NCBI GenBank assembly: GCA_964454645.1
Contig: CAYVTM010000002.1
Span: 124,001-188,000 of the forward strand
DNA length: 64,000 nt
Direction: 5' to 3'
DNA from: CAYVTM01 sp964454645
GTDB lineage: Bacteria > Bacteroidota > Bacteroidia > Sphingobacteriales > Sphingobacteriaceae
The notes beneath the pieces are model-generated. The model was not told the DNA's origin. It ran no database searches and saw only the letters and a program-made list of their open reading frames with translations. Positions 52,659-60,633 of this stretch are shown piece by piece. The position numbers and the translations under genes were made by a program. How positions within the stretch are numbered: the first letter of the stretch is position 1; each line of letters begins with the position of its first letter.

Positions 52659-54086
52659 ATGCTTTACCGGCTGACTAAACTATTCTTTCTACTCTTTACA
52701 TCTTCTACTCTGTTTGCACAAACTCCTACCCTGCAATACCGTGTAGAAGCATTAACTTTACATAACAGTTCTACCCACCCTGCTTTCTGGGCTATATCGA
52801 ACAAGCAAGGGATCTATTCCAATAAACGCGACAACTATCTGATCCGCGCCGGAGTTTTCAAAGAATACGATAGTCTTAAAAAATCGAAACTTAACTACGC
52901 TTACGGGCTCGATGTATATGCTCGCTACGATGTATCGAACACTATACATCTTCAACAGGCATACCTCAAACTAAAATTTCATTTCATTACCCTTCAGGGA
53001 GGAATGCTGGAAGAAAAATTCGGTAACCAGGATTCGCTTTTATCAAGCGGGGGGTTACTTTGGTCGGGGAATGCAGCGCCTATGCCTAAAATAGGTGTAG
53101 GAATTATGGACTACCGGACTGTTCCCTTCAGCTTTGGTTTGGTAGAAATAAAGGGAGCTATTGCACATAGCTGGTTCGACAATAAGACTTCGTATGTAAA
53201 GGATGCCTGGTTACACCATAAATATGCTTATCTACGTTTGGGCGGAAAACTTCCCGTTAAAATCCACGGAGGGTTGCAACATTTTGTGCAGTGGGGAGGT
53301 ATAAGTCCGAAATGGGGACGCTTACCTTCGAGCTTCAACGATTTTATAATTGTCGCAACGGGCAAACAGGTAGATGGGGATACATTGCTCGCCGGTGATA
53401 ATCAAGCTTTATTTAATGAATACAGCAACCGTATCGGAAACCACATCGCTTCGCGGAATTTTGGAATGAATATAGACCTGAAAAAAATAAATATCGATTT
53501 GTATTATCAAACATTTATCGAAGATAATTCGGGAAAGAAATGGCAAAATGCGGAAGACGGATTATGGGGTATTAGCATACAACTCAGAAAAAACAAATGG
53601 CTGAACCGCATCGTGTACGAATATTTATATAGCTACGATCAGGCATCCGATATTTTGTACGATACTTTTTATCTGAACAATAATTATTTTAACAACGGTG
53701 TCTATCAAACCGGTTGGTCGCATAAAGGTTATGGTATCGGAACACCACTCATCACCTCGCCTGTATTTACCGACAATTACGGTCCGCAGAGCGGCTTCAA
53801 AAATAATATGGTAGAAAGCCATCATATTGGCCTGGCAGGAAAATTTTCCGGCTATTCCGATTATGTTTTATTATTTACTTATTCCATCAACGGAGGAACT
53901 ATTTACAAACCATATCCGAATAAAAAAGAGTCTTATCATTTTTATGCCGGATACACTCACACGTTTAAAAAAGTACAGGGATTAAAAGCAAGTCTTGTCT
54001 ATGCCCTTGACCGGGGCGATATGTATGGATCGAATGAGGCGGTACTCCTAAGCATCGCGAAGAAAGGAGTGCTATTTTCGAAATGA
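52659..54086 (+). CDS. Capsule assembly Wzi family outer-membrane protein
   Basis: A 475-residue outer-membrane barrel; Wzi of E. coli is a lectin that holds capsule on the surface. Signal peptide (about 1-20, SSTLFAQ), then LQYRVEALTLHNSSTHPAFW, GGMLEEKFGNQDSLLSSGG, PMPKIGVGIMDYRTVPF and WGGISPKWGRLPSS, which are the Wzi blocks of Bacteroidota proteins. It overlaps the next glycosyltransferase by 4 bases (ATGA). Confidence 0.82.
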   Translation: MLYRLTKLFFLLFTSSTLFAQTPTLQYRVEALTLHNSSTHPAFWAISNKQGIYSNKRDNYLIRAGVFKEYDSLKKSKLNYAYGLDVYARYDVSNTIHLQQAYLKLKFHFITLQGGMLEEKFGNQDSLLSSGGLLWSGNAAPMPKIGVGIMDYRTVPFSFGLVEIKGAIAHSWFDNKTSYVKDAWLHHKYAYLRLGGKLPVKIHGGLQHFVQWGGISPKWGRLPSSFNDFIIVATGKQVDGDTLLAGDNQALFNEYSNRIGNHIASRNFGMNIDLKKINIDLYYQTFIEDNSGKKWQNAEDGLWGISIQLRKNKWLNRIVYEYLYSYDQASDILYDTFYLNNNYFNNGVYQTGWSHKGYGIGTPLITSPVFTDNYGPQSGFKNNMVESHHIGLAGKFSGYSDYVLLFTYSINGGTIYKPYPNKKESYHFYAGYTHTFKKVQGLKASLVYALDRGDMYGSNEAVLLSIAKKGVLFSK

Positions 54087-54898
54087 AAAAAATCAGTTTA
54101 ATTATTCCTACCTATCAACGTGAGACTTATTTAATCGATACGTTGAAATGCGCTTTTGCCCAGGACTTCGATAGTTTCGAAATTATTGTAGTCGATCAGA
54201 CGAAAGTATTACAGCCCGAAACCTTGATTTTTTTAGAAAACCATAAAGATCATTTTCAATACATCCAACTCTCGGAAGCATCACTTACCCTGGCACGCAA
54301 TACGGGCATACACTCATCTGTAGGAGAAGTAATCGTGATGATCGATGATGATACTTTATTCAAAAAAGATTTCATACAAAAACATTGGGAAGCACATCAG
54401 GAAGGGTATGATGTGGTAAGCGGTCGCGTGGATGAAGGGCATCCGACCATTGCCAGGCATCCGGTATGGTTTAACCGGTGGGCGCGTTATACCGGCAGTG
54501 AAAATTGTTTAAGCGACGGGCCTACCAATAAGCTGGCAGGATGTAACGGCTCTTTTAAACGTAAGGTATTTGATGCTTTGGAAGGTTTTGATGAACGTTT
54601 TGTGAAGATGGCGAATTTTGAAGATTCCGATTTCGGATACCGGGCATACAAAGCCGGCTTTAAGGTTTGGTTCAAGGCTTCCGCTGTTCTGACTCATCGC
54701 AAAGCTTTACAGGGCGGCGTAGGCAACCGGTCCACTTCCATTTATCTCGATCCCTGCTTTTATCAAAACCGTTTTTATTTTACACGCAAAAATTTCGCCT
54801 GGTATGCTTATGCATTTCTTTATCTCAAGTCTTTCTTCAAGATAACGAAACATGCCTGGGCTTTGCTTTGTAAGGCGAGTAAGGCATCTTACTTCTAG
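54083..54898 (+). CDS. Glycosyltransferase family 2
   Basis: A 271-residue GT-A enzyme: SLIIPTYQRETYLIDTLKCA, IIVVDQT, ARNTGI, the metal-binding IDDDTLF and the GCNGSFKRKVFDALEGFDE acceptor block. The sugar is unknown. Translationally coupled to the Wzi gene. A hairpin overlaps its stop codon. Confidence 0.88.
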   Translation: MKKISLIIPTYQRETYLIDTLKCAFAQDFDSFEIIVVDQTKVLQPETLIFLENHKDHFQYIQLSEASLTLARNTGIHSSVGEVIVMIDDDTLFKKDFIQKHWEAHQEGYDVVSGRVDEGHPTIARHPVWFNRWARYTGSENCLSDGPTNKLAGCNGSFKRKVFDALEGFDERFVKMANFEDSDFGYRAYKAGFKVWFKASAVLTHRKALQGGVGNRSTSIYLDPCFYQNRFYFTRKNFAWYAYAFLYLKSFFKITKHAWALLCKASKASYF

Positions 54899-54908
54899 AT
54901 GTGAGATG
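54885..54908 (+). terminator. Possible terminator overlapping the GT2 stop codon
   Basis: CATCTTAC (54885-54892) pairs with GTGAGATG (54901-54908) with one wobble, around a loop that contains the TAG stop. The following GAGGCTTCTTTCTT is only moderately T-rich, so this is a weak call. Confidence 0.35.
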
Positions 54909-54950
54909 AGAGGCTTCTTTCTTCCGCATGACGAGAGCTTTTCTTTACAG

Positions 54951-56033
54951 TTAACCAAGCAGTATCTGCACAATTCTTTCAGCAGTTTTACCATCCCAAA
55001 GTTCAGGTATCTCTCCTTTTTTCCACTTACCTGCAAACAGTTTTTCAAAATTCGGCTGTATCGCTTTCGGATCGGTTCCGATCAACTCATTCGTTCCTAC
55101 AGTTATCGTTTCCGGACGCTCCGTATTATTCCTTAGTGTAATACAAGGAACTGACATTACTGTTGTCTCTTCTGTTATCCCACCCGAATCTGTTACTACA
55201 GCAAAAGATTTTTCAACCAAATAATTAAATTCCAAATAACCCAAGGGTTCCAGATAAAACAGATTGTCCGCTTCAAGCCCTATCCCCTGCAACATTTTCG
55301 CTGTTCGCGGATGTACCGGAAATATGATAGGCAAGCCTTTGCTATGTTGTATTATCTGATCCAATAATTCTTTCAATTTTTGTTCTTCATCTACATTCGC
55401 CGGACGATGCAAGGTAAGTACAAAATATTTTTTCTCTTCCAATCCTACGTCATCCCAAACAGCCGGCTTAACAAACCTCGACCTATTCTTCAGTAAAGTA
55501 TCTATCATTGTATTTCCTACAAAGAAAATACGCTCTTCCTGCACTCCCGATTTTCGCAAATTTTCATTCGCTACTTCGGAGGTCGTAAAGAAATAATTTG
55601 TAATGCTATCGGTTACTAAACGGTTAATTTCTTCAGGCATGGTCCAGTCTCCCGAGCGTATCCCAGCTTCTACATGCGCCACTTTTATAAGTGTTTTCTG
55701 GGCCACAATTGCACATGCCATGGTAGAAGTTACATCCCCAACCACTAAACATAGATTCGATTTTTTTTGAGCCAATAATTTCTCATAACTAATCATAATA
55801 GATGCAGCCTGTTCTGCCTGTGTTCCTCCTCCTGCTCCCAGATTTACATCCGGATGCGGAATTCCCAACTGCTCAAAAAAACTGTCACTCATATTCTTAT
55901 CATAATGTTGTCCGGTATGCACCAAACGATATTCTAATGAATGACCTTTACTTTTTGCAATTTGTATTTGCTCAATGATGGGAGCAATTTTCATAAAATT
56001 GGGGCGAGCCCCAGCAATGATATCTATAAGCAT
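54951..56033 (-). CDS. wecB: UDP-N-acetylglucosamine 2-epimerase (non-hydrolysing)
   Basis: A 360-residue GT-B-fold epimerase giving UDP-ManNAc or, in the Wbp route, the WbpI step on UDP-diacetamido-glucuronic acid. Motifs: AGARPNFMKIAPII, HTGQHYD, VVGDVTSTMACA, HVEAGIRSGDWTMPEEINR, DSGGITEE and RNNTERPETI. It ends the long minus glycan operon, with a 64-base gap to the upstream gene. The choice between ManNAc and a uronic-acid substrate cannot be made by eye. Confidence 0.9.
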   Translation of the reverse strand: MLIDIIAGARPNFMKIAPIIEQIQIAKSKGHSLEYRLVHTGQHYDKNMSDSFFEQLGIPHPDVNLGAGGGTQAEQAASIMISYEKLLAQKKSNLCLVVGDVTSTMACAIVAQKTLIKVAHVEAGIRSGDWTMPEEINRLVTDSITNYFFTTSEVANENLRKSGVQEERIFFVGNTMIDTLLKNRSRFVKPAVWDDVGLEEKKYFVLTLHRPANVDEEQKLKELLDQIIQHSKGLPIIFPVHPRTAKMLQGIGLEADNLFYLEPLGYLEFNYLVEKSFAVVTDSGGITEETTVMSVPCITLRNNTERPETITVGTNELIGTDPKAIQPNFEKLFAGKWKKGEIPELWDGKTAERIVQILLG

Positions 56034-56097
56034 TTTCTAGATGAATTGTATTATATTGATATTTTTTACATTATAGCGCTACTCATTTCCTATTTAT

Positions 56098-56607
56098 TTA
56101 CAATACCGATAATCTCGGCACAACCTGCCCTGTTTCAACCAATACCCCCGAAGCAATTTGCGAATTGCTTCCGATATAAGCCAATGGAGAAACATGCACA
56201 GCATCTCCCAAATTACAATCGTGATCAATTACAGCACCTGCATTTATAATGCAATGCTTCCCTGTTTGTACATTAGTCTGCAGTACTGCCTGCTGAAGTA
56301 TGACCGAACCTGCTCCGATTTTAACAGAAGCAGCAAGAACTGCCGAAGGATGTATATAGGTATAAAAACCATGTTGGATACGATCTCCTAATTTCGAACG
56401 GATTTCATTATTCCCAATAGCAATAATTATTTTACAGTCCGGATGTAAAGCTGCATCGTAGGGACCCAAATATTTTATGTAATCAACATTACTTACAATT
56501 TCCCGATCATCAAAAACTCCTATATACTCAAAACCTGATGCATAAAGCCCTTCTGCTAACACAGCTCCATGCCCGCCAAAACCATACAGTAAAATTGAGG
56601 GCTTCAT
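56098..56607 (-). CDS. PglD/NeuD-like sugar acetyltransferase, short at the C terminus
   Basis: A 169-residue protein with a small Rossmann-like start (ILLYGFGGHGAVLAEGL, then VFDDRE and IAIGNNEIRSKLG) and a beta-helix (IHPSAVLAASVKIGAGSVI, VIDHDCNLGDAVHVSPLA). Family members of about 200-215 residues continue for roughly 40 more residues ending in a VVGNPAK-like segment; here the protein stops at VVPRLSVL. The segment after the stop shows no continuation in any frame. It could still be functional, or be a decayed copy. Overlaps the WbpL-like gene by 4 bases. Confidence 0.75.
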   Translation of the reverse strand: MKPSILLYGFGGHGAVLAEGLYASGFEYIGVFDDREIVSNVDYIKYLGPYDAALHPDCKIIIAIGNNEIRSKLGDRIQHGFYTYIHPSAVLAASVKIGAGSVILQQAVLQTNVQTGKHCIINAGAVIDHDCNLGDAVHVSPLAYIGSNSQIASGVLVETGQVVPRLSVL

Positions 56608-57575
56608 TTTATAAGCTGATAGTTTTTGAATAAACGATATGCGCCTTCTAACTTTAATCGTGCAGCAACGTATATAAGGATTAAAAGTATATACACAGCC
56701 AATACTTCGAAAGTAGTAAAACGAATCACTACAATATTCAATGCCAATTGTAACAAGGCATAAGCAAAGGATACCTGCACATGTCCATACCTACGATCAT
56801 TTACCAAGTACTGATAAAAATGAGAACGATGCGCTTTAAAAATATTTTCACGACGAATTATTCTCAGTACAATTGTAGCTACACTATCCAAGCCGTAAAC
56901 ACCTAACAGCAATAACCATTTCCCTTGTCCCGTTTGCATAATCATATTCAAAATCAAGTAGGATAATATAAAAGCCATTGTTATACTTCCCACATCACCT
57001 AAAAAGCATTTCGCCCTCTTACGCACATTAAAAAAACTAAATACTACAACCGCAGCTATTAAAGAAATATACACTTCTTCGGAAAGAGGATTCATAAAAT
57101 CATTGCGTATCCAATAAAAAGTAATAACTGCAACTAAAGAATATAAAGCCGTTATACCGTTAATTCCATCCATAAAATTATAAGCATTGATCACCCCAAC
57201 CGTCACAATAAATGAAAAAGGAATTAAATACCAATGACCCGAAAAAGCATTTACCTGCATCATTAATAATGCCACGGCCATAAAGTGTATGGCAATACGC
57301 ACTTTATTGTTTAGGGTCATGATATCATCCATGAAGCTGATTATGGATATTGACAACAAGCCGATCGCCAATGGCAAATAATCGCAGAGAGCATTTGTGT
57401 AAAGCAAAGGGATTAAGAAAGCGATCGGGAAAAGCACACCTGCCCCACGTATGGTTATGCCGGTATGCGAACTCCGTTCATTCGGCATATCAATAATATT
57501 GTATATATCCGCAAGTTTGAAATAAAGCAATTCAATGATAAAAAAAACTAATGTGTATATCATAAATATCATCAT
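56604..57575 (-). CDS. WbpL-like undecaprenyl-phosphate sugar-1-phosphate transferase
   Basis: A 323-residue polytopic protein of the MraY/WecA superfamily. Motifs: MPNERSSHTGITIRGAGV near the start, SFMDDIMTL, NAYNFMDGINGI and CFLGDVGSI, with HRSHFYQYLVN in the C-terminal loop. The RSSH...RGAG pattern is that of WbpL, which starts O-antigen with FucNAc-1-phosphate. Overlaps both neighbours by 4 bases, so it forms a tight unit with the reductase upstream and the PglD-like gene downstream. Confidence 0.88.
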   Translation of the reverse strand: MMIFMIYTLVFFIIELLYFKLADIYNIIDMPNERSSHTGITIRGAGVLFPIAFLIPLLYTNALCDYLPLAIGLLSISIISFMDDIMTLNNKVRIAIHFMAVALLMMQVNAFSGHWYLIPFSFIVTVGVINAYNFMDGINGITALYSLVAVITFYWIRNDFMNPLSEEVYISLIAAVVVFSFFNVRKRAKCFLGDVGSITMAFILSYLILNMIMQTGQGKWLLLLGVYGLDSVATIVLRIIRRENIFKAHRSHFYQYLVNDRRYGHVQVSFAYALLQLALNIVVIRFTTFEVLAVYILLILIYVAARLKLEGAYRLFKNYQLIK

Positions 57576-58459
57576 AAGCGACTAAAAGATTGAATAGTAG
57601 TTTCCAAACCACTATGTGTGTCAACGGGCATTTTATCGATGCTGAGGGCTTCTTTAATCTTCGTGTTACTGACCACATAGCTTTCGGTCAATTTACTAAG
57701 ACGCTCGGTATTCAGGGGTAATTTAAAATTAGTACCTAGTCGCGCTATTCCTTTTACCAGCCGAGGATTTATATTCCATATCCTCGTTTTCAGACCCAAG
57801 GTATCTGCAATAATATGGATTAATTCATTGGTTGAAATAGCGGTATCATCTGCTACCTGATATATACCTGAAGGAATATCTTTCTCTAATAAATTTTGAA
57901 TGACAAAACATAAATTCTCAATACTTAAAAAAGAACGTTTATTTTCAAATGTTCCCAATGGCCAGGGAATCCCTTTAGATACCAAGCGATACAATAAATT
58001 CAAATTTCCTTTATTCCCGGGACCATGTATCATACAAGGTCTTAATATATATACTTGTTTTTCGGGAGATAAATTATCTAATATATATTCCTCAGCTAAA
58101 TGTTTGGATTTCCCATAATGCGTTTGCGGATTTGCGATTTGCTCTTCAGTTAACACTCCTTCCACTTCATCTGCCACCGCTTTCACGGAACTCATGAAAA
58201 TAAATTTTTCGGCATTCGATTTTAAAAAGACATCGTATAGTTTTCGAGTCAATTCGAAATTAGCTTCGTAATATTCATTCGGTTTAGAAACTTTTTTGAG
58301 GTCATGGGCTTTGCCGGCAAGGTGGATAATGGCATATGTATCTGCTGATATATTTACCACATAAGAAGAACGGTCGAAAAATCGTAGAGTATATTTACTC
58401 AAATAATGACTCAGGTTGGTTCCTACGAATCCCGAACTTCCGGTTACTAAGACTTTCAT
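57572..58459 (-). CDS. NAD-dependent epimerase/reductase, WbpK-like
   Basis: A 295-residue extended SDR: VTGSSGFVGTNLSHYL at the NAD site, HLAGKAHDL, FMSSVKA and YGKSKHLAEEYIL with the catalytic Tyr and Lys, and RPCMIHGPGNKGNL. With a WbpL-like transferase directly downstream it is probably the 4-keto reductase that turns the dehydratase product (gene at 32578 or elsewhere) into UDP-FucNAc or UDP-QuiNAc. That assignment rests on context. Confidence 0.82.
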   Translation of the reverse strand: MKVLVTGSSGFVGTNLSHYLSKYTLRFFDRSSYVVNISADTYAIIHLAGKAHDLKKVSKPNEYYEANFELTRKLYDVFLKSNAEKFIFMSSVKAVADEVEGVLTEEQIANPQTHYGKSKHLAEEYILDNLSPEKQVYILRPCMIHGPGNKGNLNLLYRLVSKGIPWPLGTFENKRSFLSIENLCFVIQNLLEKDIPSGIYQVADDTAISTNELIHIIADTLGLKTRIWNINPRLVKGIARLGTNFKLPLNTERLSKLTESYVVSNTKIKEALSIDKMPVDTHSGLETTIQSFSRL

Positions 58460-58469
58460 CTATATTGAC

Positions 58470-59603
58470 TTAGCTAGTATAAAACTCATGTATTGAACTA
58501 TACACTACTGATTCTGAGAATTTATTCAAATACAACTCTCTCGATTTATAACCCATACTCATCAAATTAGATTGCATCAGTCGCATGATAGCATCATATA
58601 AACTTTCGACAGATTTTGGTACAACCAATATGCCATTTTCATTATTATTTACTAAATGGTTACAACCGGGCATATCCGTTGTAATAATAGGCTTGCCCAT
58701 GACCATACTTTCGAGTAAGAACCTTGGTGTACCCTCCCGATAATATGTGGGCAATATACATATATCTGATAATGAGATAAGTTTATTAATATCCTCACGC
58801 TTCCCTAAAACATGAACACCGTTCACATTCCTAAATCCTTCAATCTCTTCCTTTGTAAATGAGTCCGGATTACTATTATCAATCCAGCCCACTATAAACA
58901 ATTCCACCTTGATACTGTTCGTATTAATTTTATTTACAACTTCAACCAACTCCCCTAACCCTTTTTGCTTAAGTAATCTCGATACAAATAATAGTTTTAT
59001 GGAATTCTTTTCAATGTTAAGTTTATCCAAATTCTCTATAACGATATCTTCTGAAGACATTGGGTAAAATCTACTTTCATCTACTGCACTACCTTTAACA
59101 ACTTTAATCTTATTTGACTCTATATTCAATTCCTTTTTATCTTCTTCATTTTGTAAAATGATTCTCACTTTAAAAAAATGATAATTTATTCTATAGAAAA
59201 GTAAAATAAAGAATCTTATTATTTTATACTTAAGTCCTTTATTGGAAAATGCTACTCCAAAACCTGTAATATGATTAAAAATTAACTTATGCCCTGATAA
59301 ACCTGCCGCAATAGTGCCGATTAAGTTCGGTTGCATCCTGTAAAAATGTACAACATCAAACTTGTGCGATCTAAAGATTAAGAACAGCTTTTTAAAATAA
59401 AAATAAAAATTAGAAATCGACCTTTTTCTCACATCTCCATTGACAACTAATACATCAACACCAGCTTCTTGTATTTTTTCAGCATACCCATCATTTGGGA
59501 TCACAGCTACAACTTCATGCCCCTTATCGATCAAATACTTAGCATATCTTAGTCTGGCATTATAAAAATCTGAACCAAAGTTTTCAACCAAAGCAATTCT
59601 CAT
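58470..59603 (-). CDS. Glycosyltransferase family 4
   Basis: A 377-residue GT-B enzyme: VENFGSDFYNARLRYAKYL, FNHITGFGVAFSNKG, LLFVSRLLKQKGLGELVE at the donor site and the E-x7-E-like EGTPRFLLESMVMGKPII. The block NHITGFG is seen in WbpU/GalNAc-type enzymes that act early on the O-unit; the donor is unknown. It lies 10 bases before the WbpK-like gene and is more AT-rich than genes left of 58 kb. Confidence 0.86.
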   Translation of the reverse strand: MRIALVENFGSDFYNARLRYAKYLIDKGHEVVAVIPNDGYAEKIQEAGVDVLVVNGDVRKRSISNFYFYFKKLFLIFRSHKFDVVHFYRMQPNLIGTIAAGLSGHKLIFNHITGFGVAFSNKGLKYKIIRFFILLFYRINYHFFKVRIILQNEEDKKELNIESNKIKVVKGSAVDESRFYPMSSEDIVIENLDKLNIEKNSIKLLFVSRLLKQKGLGELVEVVNKINTNSIKVELFIVGWIDNSNPDSFTKEEIEGFRNVNGVHVLGKREDINKLISLSDICILPTYYREGTPRFLLESMVMGKPIITTDMPGCNHLVNNNENGILVVPKSVESLYDAIMRLMQSNLMSMGYKSRELYLNKFSESVVYSSIHEFYTS

Positions 59604-59606
59604 TCT

Positions 59607-60629
59607 CTATTTCTTATAATACTCTATATACCATTGGGCAAATTTTCGAATGCCTTCTTGCAATACTGTTGTAGGAGAATACCCAACATCAGTCTTAAGT
59701 TCAGTAACATCAGCATAAGTAGATTTCACATCACCATCTTGCATAGGCAACATGTTTTTTTTAGCAACCACCCCTAGTTCTTTTTCTAAAATAGATATAA
59801 AATCCATTAACTTAATTGGACTACTGTTTCCTATATTATAAATAGAATACCGCACATCGTTTTGATCCATTAATGGTACATGATTCATTACTTTTACAAC
59901 ACCCTCAACTATATCTCCAACATAAGTAAAATCCCTTTCCAGATCACCGTTATTATACACGTTTATCGGCTTATCGTCCAACATAGCTTTTGCGAATAAC
60001 ATCGGCGCCATATCCGGTCTGCCCCAGGGACCATATACTGTAAAAAATCTCAATCCGGTAGTTGGTATCTTATATAGATTACTATATGTATATGCCATTA
60101 ATTCATTAGCTCGTTTTGTAGCAGCATACAAACTTACAGGTTTATCTACGCGATGTTTAACAGAGAACGGCTGCTCAATATTATGTCCATATACACTCGA
60201 ACTACTTGCATAAACCAAATGCTTTACCGGATAGTTCCTGCATGCTTCTAATATATTTAGGAATCCTTTAACGTTTGAGTCAATATATGAGTGTGGATTA
60301 TCTATACTATATCTGACACCTGCTTGTGCGGCGAGATGAATTATATAATCAAACTTTTCTCGTTGAAATAAATCATAAAGATGTGCGTCATCTGTTATAT
60401 CAACCCTACAGAACTTAAAATTATCGTACTTTACCGAAGCAATAGGATAATTATATCTGACTATATCTTCGACTATCCCTAACTCCTTTAAGCGATCATA
60501 TTTTAGAGTAATAGGGTAATAATCATTAAGGTTATCAATACCAATAACTTCAGCTTTATAATTATTGACTATTTTTTTTACTGTATGAAACCCTATAAAG
60601 CCCGCAGCACCAGTAACTAGTATTTTCAT
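59607..60629 (-). CDS. NAD-dependent sugar epimerase, UDP-glucuronate 4-epimerase-like
   Basis: A 340-residue extended SDR: VTGAAGFIGFHTVKKI, IGIDNLNDYY, HLAAQAGVRYSIDNPHSYID, YASSSSVYG, and YAATKRANELMAYTYS with Tyr and Lys, then RFFTVYGPWGRPDMAP. IDNLNDYYP and GVRYS are typical of UDP-glucuronic acid 4-epimerases, giving UDP-galacturonic acid. Neighbours are a GT4 (3-base gap) and the asparagine synthase-like gene (4-base gap). Confidence 0.85.
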   Translation of the reverse strand: MKILVTGAAGFIGFHTVKKIVNNYKAEVIGIDNLNDYYPITLKYDRLKELGIVEDIVRYNYPIASVKYDNFKFCRVDITDDAHLYDLFQREKFDYIIHLAAQAGVRYSIDNPHSYIDSNVKGFLNILEACRNYPVKHLVYASSSSVYGHNIEQPFSVKHRVDKPVSLYAATKRANELMAYTYSNLYKIPTTGLRFFTVYGPWGRPDMAPMLFAKAMLDDKPINVYNNGDLERDFTYVGDIVEGVVKVMNHVPLMDQNDVRYSIYNIGNSSPIKLMDFISILEKELGVVAKKNMLPMQDGDVKSTYADVTELKTDVGYSPTTVLQEGIRKFAQWYIEYYKK

Positions 60630-60633
60630 ATTA

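Noticed and set aside
54707..55048. 113-residue minus-strand reading frame
   Set aside because: It bridges the ends of the convergent GT2 and wecB genes and is antisense to conserved GT2 sequence.
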